This document shows, in pieces, positions 1 to 12,316 of a stretch of 64,000 bases of DNA. The notes under the pieces are model-generated. The model did no database searches and was not told the DNA's origin. It saw only the letters and a program-made list of their open reading frames with translations. Location: the NCBI RefSeq assembly GCF_900142235.1, contig NZ_FRAE01000005.1, forward strand, positions 1 to 64,000. Reading direction: 5' to 3'. Source of the DNA: Tepidibacter formicigenes DSM 15518. GTDB lineage: Bacteria; Bacillota; Clostridia; Peptostreptococcales; Peptostreptococcaceae. Position 1 is the first letter of the stretch. Every line of letters begins with the position of its first letter. The position numbers and the translations under genes were made by a program.

Positions 1-132
1 AAAGTTAGAAATACTGTTTCTTTAAAAGCTGATGTTTTACTGGCTTGTATTTCTCAGTTAGTTGCGTTTGTTTTAATGTTTAAGACTAACAATATCCACA
101 ATCCTCTTGCTATTAAATCTTTAATTGCTTAA
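1..132 (+). CDS. C-terminal fragment of an unidentified protein
   Basis: The frame is open from the first base and ends in TAA at 130-132, giving 43 residues that start KVRNTVSLKADVLLACISQL and finish NNIHNPLAIKSLIA. The start lies outside the window. The stretch around ADVLLACISQLVAFVLMF is hydrophobic and could be a buried helix or a membrane segment. I do not recognise the family. A transposase C-terminus is possible, since such ends often precede non-coding AT-rich DNA, but nothing here proves it. Bases 133-400 hold no convincing gene; a weak hairpin with AAAGGTT and AACCTTT arms lies near 163-182 and might terminate this reading frame. Confidence 0.4.
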   Translation, partial: KVRNTVSLKADVLLACISQLVAFVLMFKTNNIHNPLAIKSLIA

Positions 133-400
133 GTTTTTTTAAACTCTATATCCTTTTTAAAAAGGTTTTACTGAACCTTTATTTAACTGCGTCTTTTTTT
201 GAATATTACTGTTAATAACTCTTTCTATTTAGTAATTTCAACTCAATTTTTCTGTGGATAACCTTTCACTCTATTTTGCAACTACCTATTTCTTATATTT
301 TATGTATTTTATATAGAATATATTAATTATTTTATATATATATTCTATATTTTACTTTAAATTATTTTATCAATTTTCTTAATTTTCTGCAAATGTTTTT

Positions 401-1378
401 TTAATAAAGATGACATGCAACACAATGTCCCGGAGCTACTTCTTTTAACTGAGGTTCAATCTGAGCACATTTATCCATTGCATATCTACATCTAGTTCTA
501 AATCTACACCCTGATGGAGGATTTAACGGACTTGGTACATCTCCTTCTAGTATTACCCTTTTACTATCTCTAGCAGCCTTTGGATCTGGAAGAGGTATAG
601 CAGATAAAAGTGCCTGTGTATAAGGGTGTGATGGTTTCTCATAAAGTTCGTCACTTTCTGCAATTTCAACTAATTTTCCTAAATACATAACTCCTACTCT
701 ATTAGAAATATGTCTAACCATAGAAAGGTCATGTGCTATAAATAAATAAGTAAGTCCAAGTTCATTTTGAAGATCTTCAAGCATATTTACAACTTGAGCT
801 TGTATAGAAACATCTAGTGCTGATATTGGTTCATCTGCTATTATAAATTCTGGTTCAACTGCTAAAGCTCTTGCTATTCCTATACGCTGTCTTTGTCCTC
901 CTGAAAACTCATGAGGATATCTAGTTGCATGGTCAGGATTAAGACCAACTATATTTAAAAGCTCATGTACTCTTTCAAGTCTTTCTTTTCCACTTGCAAT
1001 ACCATGTATATCAAGAGGTTCTCCTATTATATCACCAACTGTCATACGAGAGTTTAAAGATGCATATGGATCTTGAAATATCATCTGTATTTTTTTTCTA
1101 TAAGGTTTTAATTCTTTTTGATTTAAATTCGCTATATCTTTCCCATTAAATAATATTTCTCCACCTGTTGGATCATAAAGTCTTATAAGAGTTCTTCCCG
1201 TTGTAGATTTACCACAACCTGACTCTCCAACTAAACCTAATGTTTCACCTTTTTTAATATAAAAACTTACATCATCAACAGCTTTTACATATTGAGTTTC
1301 TCTTCCGAAGAATCCTTTTCTTACAGGGAAGTATTTTTTTAAATTTTTTACATCTAATAATATTTCATTTTTACTCAT
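401..1378 (-). CDS. oppF: Oligopeptide ABC transporter ATP-binding protein OppF
   Basis: One of the two cytoplasmic ATPases that power oligopeptide import through OppBC. The 325-residue protein has Walker [13 protein letters not shown] (about residue 51), the ABC signature [14 protein letters not shown] (about 159), Walker [13 protein letters not shown] and the switch histidine in IAHDLS. The C-terminal oligopeptide/dipeptide extension carries the cysteines of [14 protein letters not shown]; similar clusters hold an iron-sulfur centre in some Opp/Dpp ATPases, but that is inference here. It is the last gene of oppB-oppC-oppD-oppF, and its start overlaps the end of oppD by 8 bases, which suggests translational coupling. 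OppF rather than DppF is chosen by gene order only; peptide specificity is set by a binding protein that is not in the window. Confidence 0.92.
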   Translation of the reverse strand: MSKNEILLDVKNLKKYFPVRKGFFGRETQYVKAVDDVSFYIKKGETLGLVGESGCGKSTTGRTLIRLYDPTGGEILFNGKDIANLNQKELKPYRKKIQMIFQDPYASLNSRMTVGDIIGEPLDIHGIASGKERLERVHELLNIVGLNPDHATRYPHEFSGGQRQRIGIARALAVEPEFIIADEPISALDVSIQAQVVNMLEDLQNELGLTYLFIAHDLSMVRHISNRVGVMYLGKLVEIAESDELYEKPSHPYTQALLSAIPLPDPKAARDSKRVILEGDVPSPLNPPSGCRFRTRCRYAMDKCAQIEPQLKEVAPGHCVACHLY

Positions 1379-2402
1379 TATTCTTCCCCTCCTTTAAATT
1401 ACCATTTATTTCATCTACCCTTGGAGCATCAGGATGAAGTAACCAACACATAGAACGATGATTTTCTTTAATATAAGTATATTCTGGCATTTTTTCCATA
1501 CATACTTTCATTGCATATTCACATCTTGCTGCAAAAGGACATCCTTTTGGAGGTTTTAATAAATCAGGAGGCGAACCTGGTATTGGAATTAATTTTTCTT
1601 TGTTTTCTTTATCAGTAAGTTTTGGAACTGATTTTAAAAGTCCCAGTGTATATGGATGCTTAGGATTATAAAATATATCATCCGTTGATCCTTCTTCCAT
1701 TATAAGTCCACCATACATAACAATTATTCTAGAGCATACATCTGCTACAACTCCTAAATCATGAGTAATTAACATTATAGATGTATTTAATTTATTTTTT
1801 AAATCCTTCATAAGCTCAAGTATTTGTGCTTGAATTGTAACATCTAAAGCCGTAGTCGGCTCATCTGCAATTAAAAGTTGTGGTTCACAGGAAAGTGCCA
1901 TGGCAATCATCGCCCTTTGTCTCATACCACCTGAAAATTCATGTGGATATTGATTTACACGTTTTTCGGGACTTGGTATTCCAACAAGTCTAAGCATTTC
2001 TATAGCTTTTTTCTTAGCATCAGCTTTAGATAGCTTTTGATGCTTTATTATAGCCTCCATTATTTGATCTCCAACAGTATAAACAGGATTTAAAGATGTC
2101 ATAGGATCTTGAAATATCATACTTATATCATTTCCACGAATACCTTGCATATCTTTTTCTGATTTTTTAATCAAATCCTCTCCATTAAATAATATTTCGC
2201 CACCTATAATTTTTCCAGGATGTTGAAGAAGTCTCATAACAGACATTGATGTTACAGATTTACCACTACCAGATTCTCCAACTATACCTAATGCTTCTCC
2301 TTTATCTACATGAAAACTTACTCCTCTTATAGCTTTAACTTCTCCTACATGAGTAAAAAAGGAAGTTCTCAAATTTTTTACTTCTAATAACTTTTCTCCC
2401 AT
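1371..2402 (-). CDS. oppD: Oligopeptide ABC transporter ATP-binding protein OppD
   Basis: The partner ATPase of OppF, 343 residues. Visible motifs are Walker [12 protein letters not shown] (about residue 42), Q-loop [11 protein letters not shown], signature [14 protein letters not shown], Walker [13 protein letters not shown] and H-loop ITHDLG. The C-terminal region has the cysteine-bearing [14 protein letters not shown] typical of peptide-transporter ATPases. It lies 18 bases downstream of oppC. The two ATPases differ enough to form a heterodimer, as in known Opp systems. Function is well supported by motifs and neighbours; substrate preference is unknown. Confidence 0.92.
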   Translation of the reverse strand: MGEKLLEVKNLRTSFFTHVGEVKAIRGVSFHVDKGEALGIVGESGSGKSVTSMSVMRLLQHPGKIIGGEILFNGEDLIKKSEKDMQGIRGNDISMIFQDPMTSLNPVYTVGDQIMEAIIKHQKLSKADAKKKAIEMLRLVGIPSPEKRVNQYPHEFSGGMRQRAMIAMALSCEPQLLIADEPTTALDVTIQAQILELMKDLKNKLNTSIMLITHDLGVVADVCSRIIVMYGGLIMEEGSTDDIFYNPKHPYTLGLLKSVPKLTDKENKEKLIPIPGSPPDLLKPPKGCPFAARCEYAMKVCMEKMPEYTYIKENHRSMCWLLHPDAPRVDEINGNLKEGKNNE

Positions 2403-2420
2403 TTTTAATATTCCCCCCTT

Positions 2421-3344
2421 CTATTTGCGCATACGTGGATCTAGTGCATCTCTTAATCCATCACCTAAAAAGTTAAAAGCAAGCATTGTTATAGATATTG
2501 CTAAAGATGGGAAAAATAATTGATAAGGATATGTTCTTATAGATCCCAAAGCATCATTAGCTAAAACCCCCCAAGACGCCATAGGTGCAGAAACTCCAAG
2601 ACCTATAAAAGATAAGAAAGCTTCTGTAAATATAGCACTTGGTATAGCCATTGTCATAGTTACAATTATTGGTCCCATTGCATTTGGAATAAGGTGTCTT
2701 AAAAGTATTCTAAAATCACTTGCCCCAAGTGTTTTTGCAGCAAGCACATATTCTTGTTCTTTAAGCGAAAGTATTTGACCTCTTACTAGTCTTGCCATAC
2801 CTAACCAATAAACAGAACCTAAAGCGATTAATATACTCTTAAGTCCAGATCCAATTACTACCATCAAAAGTATAACATATAATGTAAGAGGAATAGTGTA
2901 TAGTATATCTACTATTCTCATCATTACATTATCTACTTTTCCTCCAAAATAACCAGAAATACCTCCATATAATACTCCTACTACTAAATTTATAATTGAT
3001 GCTACAAAACCTACTGTAAGAGAAATTCTTGCTCCATATAATACCCTTACATATAAATCTCTACCGTGTTTATCAGTTCCAAACCAGTGTTGAGCATTAG
3101 GAGACTGATTTGCCATCATAAGATTTTGATCTGAATAAGAATACTTAGCTAGCATAGGTCCAAATATAGCTAGTAAAATTAAAAATATTAAAAATACTAA
3201 AGAGCCCATAGCAACTTTATTTCCTTTTAATCTTCTCCATACGTCTTGCCAGTAAGTCATTGATGGCCTTGCTATTTTTTCTAAGTCTTTTTCATCTTGA
3301 CTTAAAGGTTCCCATAAACTCTTATCTATATTAACATTTTCCAT
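2421..3344 (-). CDS. oppC: Oligopeptide ABC transporter permease OppC
   Basis: Inner-membrane permease of 307 residues. A cytoplasmic N-terminal tail (about 1-40) is followed by a first membrane helix (about 45-68), the extracytoplasmic stretch with NAQHWFGTDKHGRDLYVRVL that is characteristic of OppC/DppC, and a five-helix BPD_transp_1 core. The EAA loop that contacts the ATPases is around EYVLAAKTLGASDFRILLRH. It sits 13 bases downstream of oppB and was assigned OppC, not OppB, by its longer N-terminus and the GTDxxGRD motif. Confidence 0.92.
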   Translation of the reverse strand: MENVNIDKSLWEPLSQDEKDLEKIARPSMTYWQDVWRRLKGNKVAMGSLVFLIFLILLAIFGPMLAKYSYSDQNLMMANQSPNAQHWFGTDKHGRDLYVRVLYGARISLTVGFVASIINLVVGVLYGGISGYFGGKVDNVMMRIVDILYTIPLTLYVILLMVVIGSGLKSILIALGSVYWLGMARLVRGQILSLKEQEYVLAAKTLGASDFRILLRHLIPNAMGPIIVTMTMAIPSAIFTEAFLSFIGLGVSAPMASWGVLANDALGSIRTYPYQLFFPSLAISITMLAFNFLGDGLRDALDPRMRK

Positions 3345-3357
3345 TATATATCACCCC

Positions 3358-4278
3358 TTAATCATCAAATTTTATTCTAGGATCAACAAATGCGTATAAT
3401 ATATCTACAATCAACATAGTTATTACCAAAAATACTGCATAAAATATTGTAACTCCCATTATAACAGTATAATCTCTATTACTTATACTTTCTACGAAAA
3501 ATCTTCCAAGTCCTGGGATTGCAAATATTTTTTCCACAACAAAAGACCCTGTAAGAAGTGCTGCTGCTAATGGTCCTACATATGTAATTATAGGAATTAA
3601 TGCATTTTTTAAAGCATGTTTGAATATTACTACTCTTTCACTTAATCCTTTTGCTCTAGCAGTTCTTATATAATCCTGTGAAATAACCTCAAGCATAGTA
3701 GATCTTGTAAGTCTTGCTACAAAGGCTAGTGAATAAGCTCCAAGAGCAATAGTTGGCATAATCATTTGTTCGAATGTTCCCCATCTAGCAGCAGGAAGAA
3801 TATTCAGTTTAACCGAAAATACATAAATCATAAGAGTTGCTATTACAAAGCTTGGTATTGTAACTCCCGCTATTGCTAAAAACATAACTGCATTATCTAT
3901 CCAAGTTCCCTGTTTTAACGCTGCTATAACTCCTATTGGCACACCAATTAATAATATCAATATGATTGCTATACTACCAAGTTGTGCTGAAGCTGGAAAT
4001 GACCTAGCAATTATTTCATTTACAGTTTGACCTTTTAATTTAAAAGAAGGCCCTAAATCTCCTTTTAATACACTTCCCAAATAATTTGTATACTGCTTAA
4101 ACATAGGTTGATCTAAATTATATTTTTTCATCAATGCTTCTTCTATAGCTGGAGGTAATTTTTTCTCACCTGTAAAAGGCCCTCCAGGTATTGCATGCAT
4201 TAATACAAATGTAATTGTAATAATAAAAAACATAGTTATTGCCATAGCCCCCAAACGTTTTAATACATATCTGCCCAT
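3358..4278 (-). CDS. oppB: Oligopeptide ABC transporter permease OppB
   Basis: First gene of the operon, 306 residues. It begins with the OppB/DppB-type helix (about 8-30, RLGAMAITMFFIITITFVLM) and the AIPGGPF loop, followed by five further membrane helices. The EAA loop is near DYIRTARAKGLSERVVIFKH. A clear AAGGGAGTG ribosome site precedes the ATG. No solute-binding protein gene precedes or follows it, so OppA must be encoded elsewhere or several binding proteins may share this permease. Confidence 0.92.
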   Translation of the reverse strand: MGRYVLKRLGAMAITMFFIITITFVLMHAIPGGPFTGEKKLPPAIEEALMKKYNLDQPMFKQYTNYLGSVLKGDLGPSFKLKGQTVNEIIARSFPASAQLGSIAIILILLIGVPIGVIAALKQGTWIDNAVMFLAIAGVTIPSFVIATLMIYVFSVKLNILPAARWGTFEQMIMPTIALGAYSLAFVARLTRSTMLEVISQDYIRTARAKGLSERVVIFKHALKNALIPIITYVGPLAAALLTGSFVVEKIFAIPGLGRFFVESISNRDYTVIMGVTIFYAVFLVITMLIVDILYAFVDPRIKFDD

Positions 4279-4349
4279 AATTTCACTCCCTTATTGTTTA
4301 AATTTTTTTACACATGAAATATAATTTTTAAAGGTTGCATTTTTTATAT

Positions 4350-4378
4350 ATATTATATTATTTTGAGAAATATTGCAA
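4350..4378 (-). promoter_or_regulatory. Candidate promoter of oppBCDF
   Basis: On the minus strand TTGCAA (4378-4373) is followed after 17 bases by TAATAT (4355-4350), about 70 bases before the oppB start. The sequence is AT-rich enough that chance matches are common, so this is only a plausible candidate. The rest of 4279-4576 contains no believable gene. Confidence 0.35.
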
Positions 4379-4576
4379 TACCCTCTTTTTTTCATTTTTA
4401 ATGTAATTTCAACATTTCGAAAAAAAATTCATATATTTACTTTTTTTAGGATTTTATACATTTTTCAAATAATTAATAGTGATAATAACATTGTATTCTT
4501 TTTTGATTTAACAACTATTATATTGTTTTTTTATTATTTCTACAATTATTTTTATATATTCTTTAAATTAGCAAAG

Positions 4577-4603
4577 AAAAAGGGTGGAAAAATTTCCACC
4601 CTA
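4577..4603 (-). terminator. Terminator of the ligA-gatCAB run
   Basis: Perfect 10-base inverted repeat AGGGTGGAAA / TTTCCACCCT (4581-4590 and 4593-4602), followed on the minus strand by a run of T. The stem overlaps the gatB stop codon. Confidence 0.85.
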
Positions 4604-6031
4604 CATATTATTAATAGATTCTATTATTAACTTATTTACTATTTGAGGATTTGCTTTACCTTTACTTGCCTTCATTACTTGTCCAACTAAGAATCCTAGC
4701 GCTCTATCTTTTCCATTTTTATAATCTTCAACTGATTGCATATTTTCATTTAATATATTAATTACTATTTCTTTTATAGCTCCTTCATCTTGTATCTGAG
4801 CAAGACCTTTTTCTTTTATGATATCTTCAGGCTTTTTACCAGTCTCAAACATTTCTCTAAATACTTTTTTACCAGCATTATTATTTATTTTCCCTTGAGA
4901 AATTACTTTTAATAAATAAGCAAAATCATTAATATTGAATTTAAGATCGTTTAAAGTTATTCCTTCATCATTAACCCTTCTTAAAAGTTCTGTCATAATC
5001 CAGTTACTTATCATTTTAGGATCATTAAATTCTTTGACAACTTCTTCAAAATAATTTGAAATTTCTTTGCTTCCTGTTAAAACTTTAGCATCATAATCTG
5101 GTAATGAGTATTCTTTTATAAACCTAGCTCTTTTAGCATCCGGAAGCTCTGGAAGATTTTCCTTTACATCATTTATAAATTCTTCACTGATTTTAATATC
5201 AACTACATCAGGTTCTGGAAAATATCTATAGTCCTGAACACTTTCCTTACTTCTCATTGATATAGTCTTATTTTGGCTATCATCCCAACGCCTTGTTTCT
5301 CTAACTGTATTTTCCCCATTTTCTAAAAGCTCTTTATGTCTTTTTTCTTCATATTCCATGGCTTTTAAAGCAGCTTTAAATGAATTTAAGTTTTTAAGTT
5401 CTACAATATTAGACTTTAATCCATCTTCTCTTACAATATTCACGTTTACATCACATCTTAGAGAACCTTGTTCCATTTTAACGTCAGAAACATTAGTAAA
5501 TAGTAAAACTTCTTTTAGTTTTTCTAAAAATTTATATGCTTCCTCTGGTGAATTCATATCAGGTTCTGTAACTATTTCAATTAAAGGTACTCCACTTCTA
5601 TTGTAATCAAGTAAAGTATCTCCACTCATATCATGAAGTGATTTCCCTGTATCTTCTTCTATATGTATTCTTCTTATTCTTATTTTTTTAGTGCTTTTGT
5701 CTTCTTTTTCTATTTCAATATAACCATTAGAACAAAGAGGAATATCATATTGAGATATTTGATACGCCTTTGTAAGGTCTGGATAAAAATAATTTTTTCT
5801 ATCCATTTTAGTTTCTCTTGCTATATCACAGTTAAAACTAAGTCCTGCCATTATTCCATATTCAAGTACTTTCTTGTTAAGAACAGGAAGTGATCCTGGA
5901 AGTCCTAAGCAAACAGGACAGCAGTTAGTATTTACATTAGCACCAAATTCATTTTTACATCCACAAAATATTTTAGTATTAGTTAAAAGCTCTGCATGTA
6001 TTTCAAGTCCTATTATAGTTTTGTAACTCAT
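4601..6031 (-). CDS. gatB: Asp-tRNA(Asn)/Glu-tRNA(Gln) amidotransferase subunit B
   Basis: Subunit B of GatCAB, which phosphorylates and amidates mischarged Glu-tRNA(Gln) or Asp-tRNA(Asn). The 476-residue length is normal. The N-terminal cradle domain begins IGLEIHAELLTNTKIFCGC and contains the zinc-type cysteine pairs CGC and CCPVCLG; the catalytic signature region DRKNYFYPDLTKAYQISQYD follows. The helical and YqeY-like tail domain ends the protein, with NPQIVNKLI near the C-terminus. It is the last gene of gatC-gatA-gatB, 15 bases after gatA, with a good GGAGGTG site. Confidence 0.96.
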   Translation of the reverse strand: MSYKTIIGLEIHAELLTNTKIFCGCKNEFGANVNTNCCPVCLGLPGSLPVLNKKVLEYGIMAGLSFNCDIARETKMDRKNYFYPDLTKAYQISQYDIPLCSNGYIEIEKEDKSTKKIRIRRIHIEEDTGKSLHDMSGDTLLDYNRSGVPLIEIVTEPDMNSPEEAYKFLEKLKEVLLFTNVSDVKMEQGSLRCDVNVNIVREDGLKSNIVELKNLNSFKAALKAMEYEEKRHKELLENGENTVRETRRWDDSQNKTISMRSKESVQDYRYFPEPDVVDIKISEEFINDVKENLPELPDAKRARFIKEYSLPDYDAKVLTGSKEISNYFEEVVKEFNDPKMISNWIMTELLRRVNDEGITLNDLKFNINDFAYLLKVISQGKINNNAGKKVFREMFETGKKPEDIIKEKGLAQIQDEGAIKEIVINILNENMQSVEDYKNGKDRALGFLVGQVMKASKGKANPQIVNKLIIESINNM

Positions 6032-6046
6032 AATTTCACCTCCAAT

Positions 6047-7504
6047 TTATAAACTTACTCTTTTATTTTTAAAGTCCGTTGCACATTCAAACGCATAAGC
6101 AACCTTTAACATAGTAGCCTCATCAAAGTGATTTCCTATTATTTGCATTCCTATAGGAAGTCCATTTTTAAATCCACATGGAATAGACATACCCGGAACT
6201 CCTGCAAGACATGATGGAATAGTACATATATCTTCCATATACATTGTCATAGGATCTGATGTTTTTTCTCCTATTTTAAATGCAACATTAGGAGCTGTAG
6301 GAGTTATAATAACATCTACATCTTCAAAAGCCTTAACAAAATCATCTTTTATTAAAGTTCTTACCTTTAACGCCTTTTTATAATAAGCATCATAGTATCC
6401 AGCACTTAAAGCATAAGTTCCAATCATAATTCTTCTTTTAACTTCATCTCCAAATCCTTCACTTCTAGATTTTATATAAAGGTCTTCTAAAGAATTATAT
6501 TCATTAGCTCTATATCCATATCTAATACCGTCAAATCTTGCAAGATTTGAGCTCGCTTCACTAGGAGCAAGTACATAGTATGTAGCTACAGCATAATCTG
6601 TATGAGGAAGAGATATTTCTTTAACCTGAGCTCCCATTTCTTTTAAAAGTTCTATTCCTTTAAGTACTGCATTTTTTACATCTTCATCTACACCTTGTCC
6701 AAAGTATTCCTTAGGAACTCCTATTTTTAGTCCTTTTATATTGTTATCTAAATACTTTGTATAATCAGGAACTTCAACATTAGCACTTGTTCCATCCATA
6801 TTATCTTTTCCTGCCATTTCTCTTAATACAAGAGCACAGTCTGTAACATCTTTTGCAAATATACCTATTTGATCAAGTGATGATCCAAAAGCTATAAGAC
6901 CATATCTTGATATTCTTCCATATGTTGGTCTAAGCCCAACAAGTCCAGTAAGAGAAGCTGGCTGCTTAACAGATCCACCTGTATCAGAGCCTAGTGAATA
7001 AAAAGCCTGTCCTGCTGCAACAGCTGATGCAGACCCTCCTGATGATCCACCAGGAACTCTAGTTAAATCCCACGGATTTTTAGTCTTTTTAAAAGCTGAA
7101 TTTTCAGTAGAAGATCCCATGGCAAACTCATCCATATTTGTCTTTCCAACCATTACAGCTCCAGCTTTATTTAATCTTTTTATAGCTGTTGCATCATAAG
7201 GTGGTACAAAATTTTCAAGCATTTTAGATGCACAAGTAGTTTTTATTCCATCTGTACAAATATTGTCTTTTACAGCCATAGGAACACCAGCAAGAGGTGA
7301 TAGATTTTCTCCTTTTGCTATTTTTTCATCTATTTCTTTAGCCTTATTTATTGCATATTCTTCAGTTAAGCTTATAAAAGAGTCAACTTTTGGCTCTACT
7401 TCTTTTATTCTATTTAATATACTCTCAGTAAGTTCAAGTGATGTTATTTCTTTATTTTTTATTTTTTCACTTACTTCTTTTAAAGTCATTTCATATAATT
7501 TCAA
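6047..7504 (-). CDS. gatA: Asp-tRNA(Asn)/Glu-tRNA(Gln) amidotransferase subunit A
   Basis: The glutaminase subunit of GatCAB, which releases ammonia from glutamine for the amidation. It has the amidase signature [14 protein letters not shown] and the Ser-cisSer-Lys catalytic set: lysine in [11 protein letters not shown], serines in the signature and in [12 protein letters not shown] chose the TTG at 7504-7502 because AGGAG (7517-7513) lies 8 bases before it. The upstream GTG at 7513 overlaps that ribosome site, and the resulting [10 protein letters not shown] start is usual for clostridial GatA. The product is then 485 residues. The gene follows gatC closely. Confidence 0.95.
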   Translation of the reverse strand: MKLYEMTLKEVSEKIKNKEITSLELTESILNRIKEVEPKVDSFISLTEEYAINKAKEIDEKIAKGENLSPLAGVPMAVKDNICTDGIKTTCASKMLENFVPPYDATAIKRLNKAGAVMVGKTNMDEFAMGSSTENSAFKKTKNPWDLTRVPGGSSGGSASAVAAGQAFYSLGSDTGGSVKQPASLTGLVGLRPTYGRISRYGLIAFGSSLDQIGIFAKDVTDCALVLREMAGKDNMDGTSANVEVPDYTKYLDNNIKGLKIGVPKEYFGQGVDEDVKNAVLKGIELLKEMGAQVKEISLPHTDYAVATYYVLAPSEASSNLARFDGIRYGYRANEYNSLEDLYIKSRSEGFGDEVKRRIMIGTYALSAGYYDAYYKKALKVRTLIKDDFVKAFEDVDVIITPTAPNVAFKIGEKTSDPMTMYMEDICTIPSCLAGVPGMSIPCGFKNGLPIGMQIIGNHFDEATMLKVAYAFECATDFKNKRVSL

Positions 7505-7519
7505 TTTTTTCACTCCTTT

Positions 7520-7804
7520 CTAACCTAATACTTTAGGTACTTTAAAGCATCCCATTTCCTTATCAGGTGCATTTTGAAGTACTTTTTCTCTATCTAAAGA
7601 ATCTTTGACTTCATCTTCTCTAAGTACATTCACAAGATTAATAGGGTTATATGTTATATCAGTATTTTCAGTATCAACACTTTGAAGCTTTTCTACAAAA
7701 TCTAATATATCACCTAATTTTTTTGATATACTATCCATTTCCTCTTCTTTAAATTCAAGTCTACACAAATTAGCAACATGTTTTACAGTATCCTTATCTA
7801 ACAT
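7520..7804 (-). CDS. gatC: Asp-tRNA(Asn)/Glu-tRNA(Gln) amidotransferase subunit C
   Basis: Small subunit (94 residues) that wraps around GatA and GatB. The start MLDKDTVKHVANLCRLEF is typical, with a hydrophobic N-terminal helix and a conserved charged C-terminal part (LREDEV...FKVPKVLG). The ATG at 7804 is preferred because AGGAG sits 7 bases upstream; a longer reading frame to 7825 would start inside untranslated sequence without its own ribosome site. Confidence 0.94.
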   Translation of the reverse strand: MLDKDTVKHVANLCRLEFKEEEMDSISKKLGDILDFVEKLQSVDTENTDITYNPINLVNVLREDEVKDSLDREKVLQNAPDKEMGCFKVPKVLG

Positions 7805-7867
7805 AATTTCACTCCTTTCAAACAAAATACATAAAAATTATACCTTTTTTAGCTAAAATAATCTAGG

Positions 7868-9910
<2,043 letters not shown>

Positions 9911-9973
9911 TCAAAAATTATTTCACATATTAAGCCTAAATTTTATTTTATCATTTGTAAATATTATTTTGAT

Positions 9974-11188
9974 TTATTTTTCAAATTTATGCTGAATATA
10001 TAAAAGTATTGATGATATTAATGAAATATAAAAAGTTAAAATCCAAATTTGATTTATGGTACTACCATTTTTCAAACAAATACCTGAAATATAAGGTCCT
10101 AAAGCATATCCTGTTCCTGAGATTATAGGTATAATAGCATTAAATCTACTTCTAAAATTTATAGGTGTATGTTTTGATATATATGAGTCTACATTAGTTG
10201 CACTAAATATTTCTCCTATCGTCCAAATCACTGTAGAAATAATAAATAAATAAAAAAGTTTTATATATGCAAGCATACCAAATCCAAGGGCAAAAAATAT
10301 ACCACATAAACTTACGCTTAATAAAGGCGGAAGATTTAATGTTAAATTAGTTATAATAATTGTTAAAACTACTACTACAATTCCATTTGTAGCCATTAAA
10401 ATCCCATACAATTTAGCTCCTTCAACTCCAAAAATTTCTTGCATTTGTAAATTCAAAGTGAAAGAGTGCTGTGAGTATACAAAATTTTGAAATGCTATTA
10501 TTACAGAAAAAATCAAAAGAAAAGGTCTTTTTAAAAGTACAGTAATTAAAAGACCTTTTTCTTCTTTTTCATTTTTTTCAAGAATATCATTTATTTTATG
10601 TATATCTTCTTTATTAGGTTTTGTTTCTTTAATAAATACAAAAATTAAAGTACTTGCTAAAAAAGTAGTAATTCCATCACCAAAAAAAATTAACCTTGTA
10701 TAATTTTTATACAAAAGTCCTGCTACAACTGGTCCAATAGCAAAGCCTAGATTTCCTGCAAGATAAGAAAGAGAAAATGCTCTTTTTCTTTCTTTATAAA
10801 CTACCAAATCTGTAATCATAGATGTTAAAAGAGGTCTTGCAGCTCCATTAAATACTCCTGATAATATTAAAAGCCATGGGAGTATATGTGAATAATTTAA
10901 AAATCCACAAATAAAAACACATAACCCTGCTAACATTTGACATATTACATATGTTATTTTTCTTCCAAAAAAATCTCCAAGCCTTCCCCCTATTATAGAG
11001 CCAGGAACATATGATACCATTGACATCATTACAAAATATCCTACTTTATCTTCATTCATATTTAGTTTATCAGAAAGAAAAAAAGTTATAAAAGGAAATA
11101 CAAAATTCCCCAAAGAATTTATAAATCTTGCAATAGATATAATATATACTTCTTTAGGTAATCCCCTATAAACATTAATTTTTTTCAT
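9974..11188 (-). CDS. Major facilitator superfamily transporter
   Basis: A 404-residue protein with about twelve hydrophobic segments. The MFS loop-2/3 motif GGRLGDFFGRK is present at about residue 64 and a central cytoplasmic loop rich in charged residues (about 190-212) separates the two halves. It resembles drug or small-molecule exporters such as MdtG/YfcJ-like members, but the substrate cannot be read from sequence. It lies downstream of a 2-hydroxyacid dehydrogenase, with a terminator between, so the two are probably not one operon. Confidence 0.8.
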   Translation of the reverse strand: MKKINVYRGLPKEVYIISIARFINSLGNFVFPFITFFLSDKLNMNEDKVGYFVMMSMVSYVPGSIIGGRLGDFFGRKITYVICQMLAGLCVFICGFLNYSHILPWLLILSGVFNGAARPLLTSMITDLVVYKERKRAFSLSYLAGNLGFAIGPVVAGLLYKNYTRLIFFGDGITTFLASTLIFVFIKETKPNKEDIHKINDILEKNEKEEKGLLITVLLKRPFLLIFSVIIAFQNFVYSQHSFTLNLQMQEIFGVEGAKLYGILMATNGIVVVVLTIIITNLTLNLPPLLSVSLCGIFFALGFGMLAYIKLFYLFIISTVIWTIGEIFSATNVDSYISKHTPINFRSRFNAIIPIISGTGYALGPYISGICLKNGSTINQIWILTFYISLISSILLYIQHKFEK

Positions 11189-11205
11189 AATTACCCCCCC
11201 TTTAT

Positions 11206-11243
11206 CAAATAAAGCATATCTTAATCAGGATATGCTTTATTTA
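11206..11243 (-). terminator. Terminator downstream of the hydroxyacid dehydrogenase gene
   Basis: Inverted repeat AAAGCATATC / GATATGCTTT with a short loop, flanked by AAAT and ATTT that extend the stem. It lies just past the dehydrogenase stop codon and before the MFS gene. Confidence 0.75.
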
Positions 11244-11248
11244 GACTT

Positions 11249-12190
11249 TTAATATCCTCTATTTAAATCTACAACATTAATCAACTCTTCATCATATTTA
11301 TATCTTTTTAAATTTTCATAAATAGACTCAAATCTTCTCTCATTTCTTTTTTCTGATATCCATGAATTATGAGGTGTTATAATAACGTTTTCAAAATCCC
11401 AAAGTGGACTTTCTTTTGAAAGAGGTTCCTTTTCAAATACATCTAGTGCAACTCCCATAAATTTATTATCAGCTAGTTTTTTAATAAGTGCTTCTTCGTC
11501 TATTATACTTCCTCTTGATATATTTATTAAAACAGATCCATCCTTCATTTTGTTAAGCCTTTGCATATTCATTAAGTGATGAGTCTTTTTAGTATAAGGA
11601 ATAGCTAAAACTACCACATCACAAATTTCTAAAAAGCTATCTATTTCATTCATAGAAAAACACTTATCAAAATAATCAATTTTTCTTCCACTTGTATTTA
11701 ATCCATAAATATTAACGCCGAATCCTTGAAGTCTCTTCGCTCCTTCTACAGCAATAGTTCCAGTTCCTATAAATCCTACTGTTTTTTTATAAAGCTCCAT
11801 TATGTCAGTATTAATTTTCCATTTCTTACCTTTTTGTCTTTCATAAAACTCTCTACTACTCTTATATATTTCAAGAATTTTTAGTACAATCCATTCTCCC
11901 ATAGGAATGCTGTATCCACCTTTATTATTAGTTAAAATAATTCCTTTTTTATTTATATAATCAAGTGGAGCTTGGTCTATTCCAATACTAGAAAGCTGTA
12001 TTAATTTTAAGTTTTTTAATTTTGTTATATCTAAAGTTTCAAATGGATTGTAGCAAACTAAAATATCTACATCCTCTATTTCTTTTGTATTAGTAATTTC
12101 TCTTTCATAAACATATACTACTTCATATCCTAAATCTCTAATACTATCCATTTTTTCTTTTCCATAATCATATGTAAATAGAACCTTCAT
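11249..12190 (-). CDS. D-isomer-specific 2-hydroxyacid dehydrogenase
   Basis: NAD(P)-dependent oxidoreductase of 313 residues acting on 2-oxo acids/D-2-hydroxy acids. The Rossmann motif is VGFIGTGTIAVEGAKRLQGF (about 139-158). The family signature with catalytic arginine is in LINISRGSIIDEEAL, the glutamate in DVFEKEPL and the catalytic histidine in ITPHNSW. The substrate could be glycerate, lactate, phosphoglycerate or another acid; the single-domain length and lack of a regulatory ACT domain argue against SerA of the long type. It has a GGGGG ribosome site and its own terminator. Confidence 0.85.
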   Translation of the reverse strand: MKVLFTYDYGKEKMDSIRDLGYEVVYVYEREITNTKEIEDVDILVCYNPFETLDITKLKNLKLIQLSSIGIDQAPLDYINKKGIILTNNKGGYSIPMGEWIVLKILEIYKSSREFYERQKGKKWKINTDIMELYKKTVGFIGTGTIAVEGAKRLQGFGVNIYGLNTSGRKIDYFDKCFSMNEIDSFLEICDVVVLAIPYTKKTHHLMNMQRLNKMKDGSVLINISRGSIIDEEALIKKLADNKFMGVALDVFEKEPLSKESPLWDFENVIITPHNSWISEKRNERRFESIYENLKRYKYDEELINVVDLNRGY

Positions 12191-12316
12191 ATTTATCCCC
12201 CCATAACTAAGATATACATATCATTATATATTATATTTCTTTTTACAAAAACTAAAATTTTTAAAAAAAATTTTAGTTTAAATGAGCTTTTGCAAAAAGC
12301 AAAACTTATTCCTAGT

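Noticed and set aside
4373-4630. Plus-strand frame between opp and gat operons
   Set aside because: Phe/Ile/Tyr-rich translation of AT-rich DNA that overlaps the gatB terminator and 3' end.
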